Shown piece by piece: positions 26,128 through 35,134 of a DNA stretch of 64,000 bases (positions are counted from its first letter, which is position 1; the number at the start of each line of letters is the position of its first letter). A program made the translations under genes and the position numbers. Source of the stretch: Chitinophaga sancti (lineage in GTDB: Bacteria > Bacteroidota > Bacteroidia > Chitinophagales > Chitinophagaceae); the NCBI RefSeq assembly GCF_034087045.1, contig NZ_CP139247.1, forward strand, positions 3,746,001-3,810,000, read 5' to 3'. The notes under the pieces were generated by a model. It was not told the origin of the DNA and ran no database searches. It saw only the letters and a list, made by a program, of their open reading frames with translations.

Positions 26128-26826
26128 TTATTGAGCTGACACGGCAATCATCACCCCAAAATCTCCTCCTACATCTTCCTTTCTATTCCCCTTTAAATAC
26201 ATCTTAGAAATCACCCCATCTAAATATAACGCATTCTTACACTCAAACTTCTCCTTAAAGATGCTGGCAAATTCATAAAAATTCGTCTGGTTACTCTTCG
26301 AAATAATAAACACCACTTTCCCATCTGGCATAATCCCAACACCACTTCTCAGGTTTACATTTTCTGATCCCTGCTTAAACAGCGGATGAATATTTCCATC
26401 AATCACCAGCATCGGTCCTGACTGTGTCGCATAGCTGATATCCTTGTTTTTAAAGGAAGATGTAGTCGATACATGCGCACCTTCTTTATCTGTATAAAAT
26501 ACCCCATTCGGTAACAGGTAAAAATTACCCGGTTTGTTCTGTGCGGTATCCAATGGCCGGATCGTCTTCCCATTTTCTATATACAATCCTACGGGTACAT
26601 TCCCGGGTTGGAACATCCCTCCGTTGGTGATCATTAAAATATCTTTTCCTGATGCCTGCTTCACGGCAGCAATATTTTTATAAGGGATGCCCTTATCATC
26701 CAGCCAATGCATACGAATCACCTCCTTTGTAGGATCTACAATGATCGCATCATATTCCTGCTGGTGCCAGGTAAAACTCAACTCCTGGGAAAATAAAATG
26801 AAAAAAGCAGTTAACAATATTTTCAT
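26128..26826 (-). CDS. Phosphodiester glycosidase (NAGPA/DUF2233) family secreted protein (232 aa)
   Basis: A short hydrophobic signal (MKILLTAFFILFS) is followed by the NAGPA fold: ILMITNGGMFQPGNVPVGLYIENG, ATQSGPMLVIDGNIHPLF, NLRSGVGIMPDGKVVFIIS and NALYLDGVISKMYL. The family includes the human uncovering enzyme and bacterial glycosidases that act on sugar phosphodiesters. It should act in the periplasm. The gene stands alone and converges with the SUFU gene. Confidence 0.83.
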   Translation of the reverse strand: MKILLTAFFILFSQELSFTWHQQEYDAIIVDPTKEVIRMHWLDDKGIPYKNIAAVKQASGKDILMITNGGMFQPGNVPVGLYIENGKTIRPLDTAQNKPGNFYLLPNGVFYTDKEGAHVSTTSSFKNKDISYATQSGPMLVIDGNIHPLFKQGSENVNLRSGVGIMPDGKVVFIISKSNQTNFYEFASIFKEKFECKNALYLDGVISKMYLKGNRKEDVGGDFGVMIAVSAQ

Positions 26827-27007
26827 AGATATAAAGTTATACTTTTAAACAAAGCAAACCCGACTTCAAAGAGGGCTATAAAAAATTATCAAATGGTTTT
26901 TATCCAGTATAATTGTTTGACCTGAAGATGAAAATTAGATATCTGCCTGGATGAATTTTATGCCATAAATCCCGTAAATTCAAAGTGGTTCTTCAACCTG
27001 AAAAAAT

Positions 27008-27496
27008 ATGCCTGAACAACCCTCCATATTTGACGACTCTTTCGAAACGGGCTTAAAACAACGCCGCCGTGCCCTGATGCCACTGTTCCTCAAGATCTAT
27101 CTTGTCACCTTCGCACTATTCTGTGTTTATCAGGTTGTCGCCAGGTGTTACTTTATTTATAAGTATTCCTATTTCTACCGTCAAACCGGGCTGCTGGGTC
27201 TCAGTGAAATAAGTTTTTTCCTGATGATCCTTCGAAGCGTGCTGGGTGTTATTGTCATGATAGCTACCATCCTGTCATTATGGATGGAGTGGAAGTGGGC
27301 GATCCGGTTCAACTGGGCGGTATTGGTCTATTGGACCCTCATGGGAGTCGTTGATTATGTAACCGGCAATGGTTACGGTATATACCTGGGTGTCATGGCA
27401 TTGGTACTGGCCCCATATTTTTCCATGCTATACCAGATCCAGCAAAAATGGGAGAGCGAAGCCGTCTCCGGGCGTGAATTAAAACAAGCAAAATGA
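27008..27496 (+). CDS. Integral membrane protein of unknown function (162 aa)
   Basis: A charged N-terminus (EQPSIFDDSFETGLKQRRR) precedes four predicted membrane helices at about 25-47, 63-90, 97-115 and 118-142, with the C-terminus probably cytoplasmic. No family motif is recognised. The last codons overlap the start of the next small frame by 4 bp (ATGA), suggesting translational coupling. Confidence 0.7.
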   Translation: MPEQPSIFDDSFETGLKQRRRALMPLFLKIYLVTFALFCVYQVVARCYFIYKYSYFYRQTGLLGLSEISFFLMILRSVLGVIVMIATILSLWMEWKWAIRFNWAVLVYWTLMGVVDYVTGNGYGIYLGVMALVLAPYFSMLYQIQQKWESEAVSGRELKQAK

Positions 27497-27726
27497 AAAT
27501 GGGTTGTACTGTTAACTTTAAAAAGGAATCCCTGAAAATCCCCAATTACCTTGAATTCTTTCACACATTTGTTCCTTTCTCCCCCGAAAGATTATCAACC
27601 GATGAAGGAGAGGAACGTACCCTCACCGGCGAAGCCATCGAAAGCGCACGTGCAATACAATGGGCATGGCGAAACTGGCTGGATTTTGATGGATTGGTGA
27701 AAAAGTTTAGCATCCATAACCCATGA
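27493..27726 (+). CDS. Small protein of unknown function (77 aa), coupled to the membrane protein
   Basis: The frame begins at an ATGA overlap with the preceding gene and encodes a soluble, mixed-charge protein with a Trp-rich segment AIQWAWRNWLDFDG. No signal peptide or known motif. The overlap is the main support for reality; it could be the remnant of a longer gene. Confidence 0.45.
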   Translation: MKMGCTVNFKKESLKIPNYLEFFHTFVPFSPERLSTDEGEERTLTGEAIESARAIQWAWRNWLDFDGLVKKFSIHNP

Positions 27727-27793
27727 ATTTCACATATTTTGATAACCGTAATTATTATATTGCATCTTATCCCTATAAGATCAGCAGAACATA

Positions 27794-28780
27794 ATGAAAC
27801 ATCTTTTTATCCTTTGTCTATATTTTCACAGTGTTTTTAATGTATGTGCACAGCAAAAGAAAATTAACCTTTGTGCTTCAACCCGGTTCTACGTTGTAGC
27901 GAAAGAATTTCGAATACCCAATGCGGCTTGTACTGTAAATAATAAAAATTTAAATGCGCTGAAAGAGCAGATCCGAAAGAAATTTGAAATCAATGGGACA
28001 TTTGTGAGCATGAATGCATTTTTGATAGAAGGGAATACGTATGCAGAAGCGCTTTATAAAAGTAAGAAATGTGATACACTGGCTATATTGTATCTTTTTG
28101 ACAAAAAGAAAAGGTTATTTTACTCAGACCCTTACAGGTTACAGGACGGCGTGTTCGATTTCCGATGGGAAAAATCCCAGGGTAATATTTCCCTGTATCG
28201 GAGAATAAAGAAGGACAACAAGGGGCGTGTTACAGCAAAGTTTCAATATGATGAGCATCAGAAAATGATTCATCGGTCTGTAGAAGATGGTCATAGCAAA
28301 TGGGGAAGTGTTGTAAAGACCAGGCGGATAAAGAAAACCATTTCTCTTTGTGATATAATGGCGCTGCCAGGAACAACAAAACTTGTTGATATTCCCAAAA
28401 CCAAGTCCACCATTCAGAATAAAAATATAAGTACGATAAAATCAGATATTACGGCTGGATGTAGCATTGATGGTACGATGATCAGGATAAAGGCCTTTTC
28501 AGCATACGATAATACTTTTGCGGAAGTCTTGTATAAAACTAAAAAATGTGATACAGTAGCGTTATTATTTCACTGGGAAAAAGGGGAGGGGTGCACTGCA
28601 TCCAGGCCGTACAAAATATTTGAAGGGGTGGCTGATTTTAGAATGAGTAAGAGTAATGGACGAATTAATTTATATAGAAAGGTGGGATTAAAGGGAAAGA
28701 AGCACACTGCAAGCTTTGCCTACGATATGAAAAAGGATATAATTGATAGCTATTTATATAATGGAGTCAATAAATGGTAG
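27794..28780 (+). CDS. Secreted protein with an internal duplication, unknown function (328 aa)
   Basis: A signal peptide (MKHLFILCLYFHSVFNVCAQ) is followed by two copies of one domain of about 135 residues (roughly 22-160 and 190-325). Matching landmarks are TYAEALYKSKKCDTLAIL with TFAEVLYKTKKCDTVALL, LQDGVFDFRWEKSQGNISLY with IFEGVADFRMSKSNGRINLY, and YDEHQKM with YDMKKDI. Each copy has a conserved K-K-C-D and a closing G-N/R-I-S/N-LY-R strand. I do not recognise the family. It is likely periplasmic or surface-located. Confidence 0.72.
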   Translation: MKHLFILCLYFHSVFNVCAQQKKINLCASTRFYVVAKEFRIPNAACTVNNKNLNALKEQIRKKFEINGTFVSMNAFLIEGNTYAEALYKSKKCDTLAILYLFDKKKRLFYSDPYRLQDGVFDFRWEKSQGNISLYRRIKKDNKGRVTAKFQYDEHQKMIHRSVEDGHSKWGSVVKTRRIKKTISLCDIMALPGTTKLVDIPKTKSTIQNKNISTIKSDITAGCSIDGTMIRIKAFSAYDNTFAEVLYKTKKCDTVALLFHWEKGEGCTASRPYKIFEGVADFRMSKSNGRINLYRKVGLKGKKHTASFAYDMKKDIIDSYLYNGVNKW

Positions 28781-29017
28781 AACTCAGAGCGGTCTTTAAT
28801 AAATGGAAAGTCTGTTAACTGGATAATTAATGGACAGTACATGAATGCTGATTGTTGGTTTTTTATGCGCAAGCGAACTATCTTTGCTCCATTCCCTAAG
28901 AAAATGAAATATAGTAGCCGCCACCATCCTTTAAGAGATTCGGCTTCAATAATCATAGACCCGGCGATAGCCATCAAAATCTAAACCCAGACCTTTGCCA
29001 TATCAAAATCGCCCATC

Positions 29018-29743
29018 ATGAAACATGTATTGATCACCGGCGCCAACAAAGGCATCATGTATTTCATCGCTCCCGGTCAGGTCTTCAATATCGAAGTCCC
29101 AACTGAAAAGCAGCCTAATAAATCCGGATAGATGCTACTTATTCACCCGGATTTCTTTTGGAATACTGCTCTGGCAAAGAATATCAAACAATACGAATAT
29201 TTCGGTTATGCTGCGCACGAAGCGCTCTTCTTATCTGATAAAGAAGAAACAACTATCATAAACATCATTCATAATATCCGGCAGGAATATCATGCTAACA
29301 TCGATAAATTCACCCAGCAAATCATCGTATCTCACATCGGGACACTCCTGAATTATGCGGATAGGTTTTACAATCGTCAATTCATCACGAGAAAAATCAC
29401 CAACCACCAGATCCTCGATAAATTAGAGCAATTGCTCAATACCTGTTTTCAAAGTGAAAAACTATTAGCTAATGGTATCCCCACTGTACAATTAATTTCC
29501 GAAAATTTAAACATCTCTCCCAACTACCTGAGTAGCCTGCTTAAAAACCTTACTGGCCAAAGTACCCAGCAACATATACAAAACAAACTGATTGAAGTAG
29601 CCAAACAAAAGCTCTCTACCACCAGTTTATCTGTAAATGAAGTCGCTTATGAATTAGGATTTGAACATCCTCAATCCTTCAGAAAGTTTTTTAAATCCAA
29701 GACGAATATGTCTCCGTTGGAATTTAGGGAATCCTTTAATTAG
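29018..29743 (+). pseudogene. Chimeric SDR start fused to an AraC-family regulator with an in-frame amber stop
   Basis: The first 13 codons (MKHVLITGANKGI) are the start of a short-chain dehydrogenase Rossmann fold. They run directly into YFIAPGQVFNIEVPTEKQ, which looks like the effector-domain part of an AraC regulator. A TAG stop is met at 29129-29131. The same frame continues at once with MLLIHPDFFWNTALAKN and 203 codons of AraC protein, including a two-HTH domain (TVQLISENLNISPNYLSSLL and SVNEVAYELGFEHPQSFRKF). A deletion seems to have joined two neighbouring genes, followed by a nonsense change. The 203-aa C-terminal part from 29132 could still be made but lacks most of its sensor domain. 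Confidence 0.75.
29132..29743 (+). CDS. AraC-family regulator, truncated (203 aa open part of the chimera)
   Basis: This is the open part of the broken gene after the amber codon. Family members are usually 280-300 aa with an N-terminal cupin domain, of which only the last part remains here. The DNA-binding domain is intact: first HTH about 112-132, second HTH about 161-181, ending NMSPLEFRESFN. If translated from ATG 29132 it might bind DNA without ligand control, but an inactive remnant is more likely. Confidence 0.55.
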   Translation: MLLIHPDFFWNTALAKNIKQYEYFGYAAHEALFLSDKEETTIINIIHNIRQEYHANIDKFTQQIIVSHIGTLLNYADRFYNRQFITRKITNHQILDKLEQLLNTCFQSEKLLANGIPTVQLISENLNISPNYLSSLLKNLTGQSTQQHIQNKLIEVAKQKLSTTSLSVNEVAYELGFEHPQSFRKFFKSKTNMSPLEFRESFN

Positions 29744-29763
29744 TAATCTGGAATCCCGGTGAA

Positions 29764-29948
29764 AAATTTTGTAATCTGGTTTTATTATCTAATTTTCCCT
29801 TCAGCATTCTGTTTAACCTTATCTGTCAGCGAACGACCCATAGCAATTTTTTAATTCAAACAATTACCTATGTCATGATGTTGCCATCGAGAAAGCATTA
29901 ACACCCGTTTTATTTAAAAATCCCTAAATATTCGCATTCACAATCCAA
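29764..29948 (+). repeat. Promoter-leader cassette, copy 1
   Basis: This stretch aligns over its whole length with 31539-31731. Shared blocks include CAGCATTC, TTTAACCTT, ATCTGTCAG, CTATGTCAT, ATCGAGAA and GCATTAA in the same order and with similar spacing. It starts with a promoter-like pair of boxes and lies about 310 bases ahead of the tail-fibre-like gene. Confidence 0.75.
29767..29797 (+). promoter_or_regulatory. Candidate promoter in cassette copy 1
   Basis: TTTTG at 29767-29771, 18-base spacer, TAATTTTC at 29790-29797. The last base of the -7 box departs from TAnnTTTG, so this copy may be weaker than its twin at 31542. Confidence 0.45.
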
Positions 29949-30257
29949 TGCGCTGGTTTGATATGCCTATCAACGTTTATGTAAGGAACTCCATTTATTG
30001 CCCAACCATAAGCAATATGGCCCATACGAAAAAACAAATAGGTTGGTCTGCATGACCAGATATTCCGATAACCAGCAGACTTCCTGTTGCTTTGTAAAGC
30101 ATTATAGGCTGAATCGTGTATTTGAATATACAGTAAGTTTCAGCTGTACAAAAGGTTTGACTATTCGCTTAATTGATATTCTCTTCTATTGTAATAAACA
30201 ATTTTAAAGGCTTATTTAACCTGGGACAATAATAACTTCATTTTTAATCCAAATTAC

Positions 30258-31424
30258 ATGCGATCACTATTATTAATTTTATCCCTTTGTCTTGTTAATG
30301 TATTTGCGAAAGCGCAAATGTATGACTGTTTGAATTATTCGGCAGTTGCTATTCCCAAAAATGGAGTGAAAATAATGACGAATCTGCCGAGTGCCGGTGC
30401 CAATATGATGCCCACTTTATTCATCCAGGGATTTGGGTTCGGCAATGCAGCTACTATTAATATTCAGCTGACCTTTTATTTCAACAGTAACACTTTTACA
30501 TACCCTAAAGCCTCTAACAGTGGTACTTATAGTCCGCCTATCACGTTGGCACAGGAGAATGGTAAAGTGGTTATTTTTATTGATTCAAAAATTAACTACC
30601 AACGTTTCCATGTCAGTGCCTGGGGGTCTGGACTTGCATCTGAAACTGCTGCCAACTTCGCTGGCTGGACATGGGCAGATACAACATTATTTAGTGAGGC
30701 AACCAGTATTAAAACCGTTCCTTATGTTAATAAATTCGATGGAACGGTGTATCTTCCTGATAGTATAACAGCTCTTCCCGAAGGAAAATTTGGGATCAGT
30801 ACATTAACTCCCCGGGCCCCATTGGATGTCAGTACTACAATCGCAGATACTATTACAGCAGTTCTTTCCAGGTTACCTGAAGGACATTACTACGGCCGGG
30901 GGACAATGTTAGGTGTGCATGCTGTAAACTCTACACCTCATTATAGTTCTTCTTTTGCGATTGAACATTATTTTTATGGGTATAAAAACAGTGCTATTAA
31001 CTTTTGCAGAGGAAATTCCGTACAGGGTGGTTTTATGACATTCAGTACGAACGATGGAACCGAGAAAATGCGGCTGGATGCAAGTGGTAATCTGGGAATT
31101 GGTACTGGCACTACTACTTTAGGCCAATACAAATTGACAGTAGAAGGTGCGATTGGTGCCAGAAAATTGCAAGTTACACAGGGAGCATGGGCTGATTTCG
31201 TATTTGCTCCTAATTATCAGTTACCCAATTTGTATGAAGTAGACAGGTACATAAAAGAAAATCGCCACCTGCCGGAAATCCCTACCGAAAAAGAGGTAAA
31301 GGAAAATGGAGTTGATGTGGGTGAAATGAATATGCTGTTGTTACAGAAGGTGGAGGAACTAACCTTGTATCTGATAGAACAGCAAAAAACAATAGATGAA
31401 TTGAAAAAATTGATTCAAAGGTAA
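30258..31424 (+). CDS. Secreted tail-fibre-like protein with C-terminal coiled coil (388 aa)
   Basis: A signal peptide (MRSLLLILSLCLVNVFAKAQ) is followed by a beta-rich region. A segment typical of Bacteroidota tail-fibre-like proteins comes next: TFSTNDGTEKMRLDASGNLGIG, then YKLTVEGAIGARKLQVTQG. The end is the common module WADFVFAPNY, YEVDRYIKENRHLPEIPT, VDVGEMNMLLLQKVEELTLY and a short coiled coil of Leu/Ile heptads. Such proteins are exported and often trimeric. A promoter cassette upstream and a hairpin downstream mark it as its own transcript. Function is probably surface binding, but this is inference. Confidence 0.75.
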   Translation: MRSLLLILSLCLVNVFAKAQMYDCLNYSAVAIPKNGVKIMTNLPSAGANMMPTLFIQGFGFGNAATINIQLTFYFNSNTFTYPKASNSGTYSPPITLAQENGKVVIFIDSKINYQRFHVSAWGSGLASETAANFAGWTWADTTLFSEATSIKTVPYVNKFDGTVYLPDSITALPEGKFGISTLTPRAPLDVSTTIADTITAVLSRLPEGHYYGRGTMLGVHAVNSTPHYSSSFAIEHYFYGYKNSAINFCRGNSVQGGFMTFSTNDGTEKMRLDASGNLGIGTGTTTLGQYKLTVEGAIGARKLQVTQGAWADFVFAPNYQLPNLYEVDRYIKENRHLPEIPTEKEVKENGVDVGEMNMLLLQKVEELTLYLIEQQKTIDELKKLIQR

Positions 31425-31441
31425 TGTCATTACAATATAAT

Positions 31442-31484
31442 ACTTATAATAGTGTGTATGCTTTGCGTGCACACTATTATAAGT
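31442..31484 (+). terminator. Hairpin after the tail-fibre-like gene
   Basis: ACTTATAATAGTGTG and CACACTATTATAAGT form a perfect 15-bp stem with a 13-base loop, 17 bases after the stop codon. The following T run is absent, so it may work as a 3'-end stabiliser as well as a terminator. Confidence 0.65.
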
Positions 31485-31538
31485 AAAACTCTCCACTTCC
31501 GGCCCCCACCATCAATCATTAATAAAATTCCTCCCAAT

Positions 31539-31731
31539 AAATTTTGTATTCTCCATTTATTCTCTAATTTTGTCACACAGCATTCCATTTTAACCTTTAT
31601 CTGTCAGTGAATTACTTAACCCATTTTTTAATCCAAAAAAATATCTATGTCATAATTTTTACCCAATCGAGAACGCATTAATACCCATTCTGATTTAAGA
31701 ATACCTATATGTTCGTATTCCCAATCACAAC
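31539..31731 (+). repeat. Promoter-leader cassette, copy 2
   Basis: Second copy of the sequence at 29764-29948, lying directly upstream of the Rhs-associated operon and ending about 16 bases before its first start codon. The conserved part extends about 160 bases beyond the promoter boxes, so the transcribed leader is conserved too. Confidence 0.75.
31542..31572 (+). promoter_or_regulatory. Promoter of the Rhs-associated operon
   Basis: TTTTG at 31542-31546, 18-base spacer, TAATTTTG at 31565-31572, an exact match to the Bacteroidota TTTG/TAnnTTTG consensus. It would give a leader of about 170 nt before the TTG start at 31748. Confidence 0.6.
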
Positions 31732-31747
31732 TGTTTAAGTAAACAAG

Positions 31748-34051
31748 TTGAAATTACTATACCTTATATTATTCTTCCTCACGGCAGGGAGCCTGGTAAC
31801 TTATGCTCAATTACAACGTAGTACCAGTCTGCCCGGAGCTCCAGGTAAAGGACCCATAGTTGCTTTCCCCCGTGGTATTAAACAATCTTCCGGCGAAGTG
31901 TCTTATATAATGGCAACTGACACCGGTGGCAATGTTAACCTGATACCCTTATATGGTAATAAACACTATGACACCACCACCCGGTCGCTACCACCCCGCA
32001 AGCCTTTCCTGAAGGTGCATGGGAATGTTATGTATGACTATTACTACCAATCCGGCGTTGATACCCCATATCAGCAAAAAGATATTTACCAGCATACTGT
32101 ACAGACCTATCTGGACCTCACTATCAGGGATCAATACCCCGTGCGTGTTGCATTTACCACTGCCAGGGGCAATTCTACCCTGTTCCGCAATATCACAGGC
32201 GTGAATATGCAATACACTAACCGGGATTTCAAGAACCTGTTGTATGATAAACTGCAAAAATGGGATGCCTCCCAAATAAGCCAGTTGCAACAATTACAAT
32301 TAGAAAAGGAACAGCTGAATGCAAAATCCCTGGAATTGTACCAGTTAAAAGACTGGCTATCTTCTCCTGCCCAGTTACAACGGTTAGTAGAAGCACGCGA
32401 GCGGAAGTTATACGGAAGAAGAGATACCCTGCCCACACCTGGGTTGGATTCCCTTCCAAAGGTGCCTTCATTGCCGGAAGCACCTTCCTGGGATGTACTG
32501 CTTCGTTATAAGGGCCGCCTGGATACGAAAGACAGCGCCACTAACCATCTGCCTTCCGACTCAAGTTTTGAAAACTATTACGCAGCCCGCCAACGTCAGT
32601 TAGATTCCCTGCAGAACCGCCTGCGCATCATGGATAGCACTTATCATGCTCACGAGGCACAGGCAGGTAACCTCAAAGGAGATGTGATTGAAAAGCTGAT
32701 GAGCAGTAAAAACAATGCGGAACTTTCTCAACGTCTGAAAGAAATGAACCTGCCAGACACCGTGTTGCCTAAAGGCTACAAGACTTTATTGGCGATTCGC
32801 TCTATAGGCCTCGGCCGTACCATGGCTGACTACTCTGAACTAACTGCCAAAGGCATTAGTATCACCGGTGTGCAGGCAGAGTTCAACCCATCTTATTATG
32901 TGGCAGTTGCTGCTGGTACGATCGATTATCGTTTCAGAAATTACGTTGTAAATAGCGGTGCTCCCCGTCAATACCTGGCTTTGATAAGAGCCGGTTACGG
33001 CATGAAAGAAGGCAATCACCTGTTCTTTACCTATTACATGGGTAAAAAGCAACTCTACAACCTGAATACCAGTGCAGATAGTACGAGCACTCCTAACTAT
33101 CATATCATGGGTGTTGCTGTAGAAGGCCGCTGGCAGATCACGAAGCACACCTATATGACCGGAGAAGTGGCAAAGTCTTCTTTACCCTATTATCAGCAAT
33201 CCGGCCATAGTATGTTCAGTGATCATACCAATGAAGCTTATTCCCTGAGCGCGAATTCACTGATAACAAAGACAGGTACTAAACTCACCGGTGTATACAA
33301 GGTAATGGGAGCAGGGTTTCAGTCCTTCAGCCTTTATACAACAGGCTCCAAACAAATCGCATGGACCGTGCGTGTAGATCAGCCTTTCTTTAAACAGCAA
33401 TTGTTAGTCACCGCCTCTGTACGCAGAAATGATTATACGAGTCAGTACCAGCAGGCCGATTATAAAAGCAATACCATTTTCAAAAGCATACAGGCTACAT
33501 TAAGGATCAAACACTACCCTGTAGTGAGTGTGGGATATTATCCCACCTCTCAGCTGACAAAACTCAGTGACGGTACTTATATAGAAAGTACTTTCTACAC
33601 GATGGTTGGAACAATGAGCCATTTCTACAAGGTACATAGTGTCATGATGAATACAATGCTCTCCTACACCCGCTTCTACAACAAGCAGGATGATAGCAGC
33701 TATGTATACTACAACACAAAGAACCTGTTGCTGAATCATACGATGTTCATGGGCAAATTTACCGTACAGGGCACTGGTTCAGCGGCTATGAATGGCGACT
33801 ATGACCTGTATGGTGCGGATGGTACTGTGTTGTATAAAGTCAAAAGCTGGCTGGACATTGGCGCAGGCTTGAAATATAGTTATCAAACAACCTATGAACT
33901 CAGGAATGTGGGCTATACCGGTACGGCTCGTGTCGCTATCCCATATTTCGGACAGATAGAGGTCATGGCAGATAAAGGATTTATCCCAGGAGCTGAAAAG
34001 CGATTGGTTTCAAATAATACTGGTCGAATCACCTATACTAAAACATTTTAA
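31748..34051 (+). CDS. Large outer-membrane beta-barrel with coiled-coil insert (767 aa), first gene of the Rhs operon
   Basis: The start is TTG at 31748, giving a good signal peptide (MKLLYLILFFLTAGSLVTYAQ). Residues about 165-330 are helical and Gln/Leu-rich (QISQLQQLQLEKEQLNAKSL; QRQLDSLQNRLRIM) and likely form coiled coils in the periplasm. The C-terminal half (about 380-767) is a run of amphipathic strands with aromatic girdle residues (YLALIRAGYG, YHIMGVAVEGRW, FQSFSLYTTGSKQIAW), ending RITYTKTF, which fits a large outer-membrane barrel. The next gene begins one base after its stop. It may be the outer-membrane port or anchor of the Rhs complex; this is inference from the operon. Confidence 0.7.
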   Translation: MKLLYLILFFLTAGSLVTYAQLQRSTSLPGAPGKGPIVAFPRGIKQSSGEVSYIMATDTGGNVNLIPLYGNKHYDTTTRSLPPRKPFLKVHGNVMYDYYYQSGVDTPYQQKDIYQHTVQTYLDLTIRDQYPVRVAFTTARGNSTLFRNITGVNMQYTNRDFKNLLYDKLQKWDASQISQLQQLQLEKEQLNAKSLELYQLKDWLSSPAQLQRLVEARERKLYGRRDTLPTPGLDSLPKVPSLPEAPSWDVLLRYKGRLDTKDSATNHLPSDSSFENYYAARQRQLDSLQNRLRIMDSTYHAHEAQAGNLKGDVIEKLMSSKNNAELSQRLKEMNLPDTVLPKGYKTLLAIRSIGLGRTMADYSELTAKGISITGVQAEFNPSYYVAVAAGTIDYRFRNYVVNSGAPRQYLALIRAGYGMKEGNHLFFTYYMGKKQLYNLNTSADSTSTPNYHIMGVAVEGRWQITKHTYMTGEVAKSSLPYYQQSGHSMFSDHTNEAYSLSANSLITKTGTKLTGVYKVMGAGFQSFSLYTTGSKQIAWTVRVDQPFFKQQLLVTASVRRNDYTSQYQQADYKSNTIFKSIQATLRIKHYPVVSVGYYPTSQLTKLSDGTYIESTFYTMVGTMSHFYKVHSVMMNTMLSYTRFYNKQDDSSYVYYNTKNLLLNHTMFMGKFTVQGTGSAAMNGDYDLYGADGTVLYKVKSWLDIGAGLKYSYQTTYELRNVGYTGTARVAIPYFGQIEVMADKGFIPGAEKRLVSNNTGRITYTKTF

Positions 34052-35134
34052 ATGAGACATTTTATCCTGATAGCCCTGGTGTTGCTATCTCTTCAGGCAA
34101 CCGCTCAGGTAAACATGACAGTGCAGTTACCCCCAACCGGTGTGATGCAAAAAGCACAGTTATGGAATATCTTACTGGTATCTGCTTCCTCTTCATCCAT
34201 CTGGGTGCGTGTTGAATTACGTGTCACAGACGCCCAGTCCAACCAACCGGTATTGACAGGTGTAAGCCGTAATATAATGTTAAACAAAGGTGCCAAACAA
34301 TTACAGGTAGCAGATGTAACGCCTGTTACCTACGAATACCTGTCACCTACTGCTGACAGAAATGCGAATGGTCTGCTCATGGCAGGCACTTACACCGCCT
34401 GTTACAGTGTATTCCTGGTATCAGGTGATGCATATTCCCTGATTGCAGAGGATTGTCTGCCATTCGCCGTGGAACCGGTAAGTCCGCCGTTGTTGAATAA
34501 TCCGGCAGACCAAAGTGTAGTAGAAGGGAATTTACCCCAGTTCACCTGGATACCTCCTGCTCCAATCACGATCTTCAGTGATCTGAACTACGATTTCACG
34601 ATCGTAGAATTAAGGAATGGTCAATCTCCTGCCGAGGCGATCCAATCAAATATTCCGGTGTACCACACCACTCATTTAAAAGATCAGTTCTTAAACTACC
34701 CTGCTTCCGCCATAGCACTGGATACAGCGAAGAACTATGCCTGGACAGTGGTTGTAAAGAACAACACACAGTTCGCCGCGCAAACGGACATCTGGACATT
34801 TAAGATCAAGGGTGTACCCAATGAAAAAATAGTAGTGACGCAGGATGCCTATGTACAACTGAAAAGGGAACTGGATGGCTCAAGTGTAGCCTGCTCCGGC
34901 GCATTACAGTTCGGCTATAGCAACGATGCCGGCGATACTACCGTGACATATGAAATCATTTCCTTAGATGCAGGTCAGCGTGTTGTGAAGACAGCCACTC
35001 TCTCATTAGACCGTGGTATGAACAACTTAAAAGTAGACCTGAAAAAAGTAAGTCTCACCACTGGTCAGTCCTACCTGTTCCGTTTAAAGAACGGCAGACG
35101 TGAATACTGGCAGATAAAATTTGTTTATAAATGA
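34052..35134 (+). CDS. Secreted TANFOR/Ig-like protein (360 aa) of the Rhs operon
   Basis: A signal peptide (MRHFILIALVLLSLQATAQ) is followed by a TANFOR-like region (VNMTVQLPPTGVMQKAQLWNI, then LLMAGTYTACYSVFL) and an Ig/fibronectin-like domain with LNNPADQSVVEGNLPQFTWI and NYAWTVVVKNN. Such proteins accompany giant YD-repeat genes in Bacteroidota. The start abuts the barrel gene and the stop overlaps the next start by 4 bp, so the three genes are translationally coupled. It is predicted to be periplasmic or at the surface, and a role in assembly is inferred. Confidence 0.65.
   Translation: MRHFILIALVLLSLQATAQVNMTVQLPPTGVMQKAQLWNILLVSASSSSIWVRVELRVTDAQSNQPVLTGVSRNIMLNKGAKQLQVADVTPVTYEYLSPTADRNANGLLMAGTYTACYSVFLVSGDAYSLIAEDCLPFAVEPVSPPLLNNPADQSVVEGNLPQFTWIPPAPITIFSDLNYDFTIVELRNGQSPAEAIQSNIPVYHTTHLKDQFLNYPASAIALDTAKNYAWTVVVKNNTQFAAQTDIWTFKIKGVPNEKIVVTQDAYVQLKRELDGSSVACSGALQFGYSNDAGDTTVTYEIISLDAGQRVVKTATLSLDRGMNNLKVDLKKVSLTTGQSYLFRLKNGRREYWQIKFVYK

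Larger units (their letters stand above)
29744..30257. other. Intergenic region carrying a duplicated promoter-leader cassette
   Basis: No credible gene is seen. A 69-codon frame at 29998-30207 has no support. The left part (29764-29948) is related to 31539-31731. The right part (about 29950-30257) is AT-rich without recognisable structure. Confidence 0.6.

Noticed and set aside
29998..30207. 69-codon frame upstream of the tail-fibre-like gene
   Set aside because: No domain and no support for its start; the region looks non-coding.
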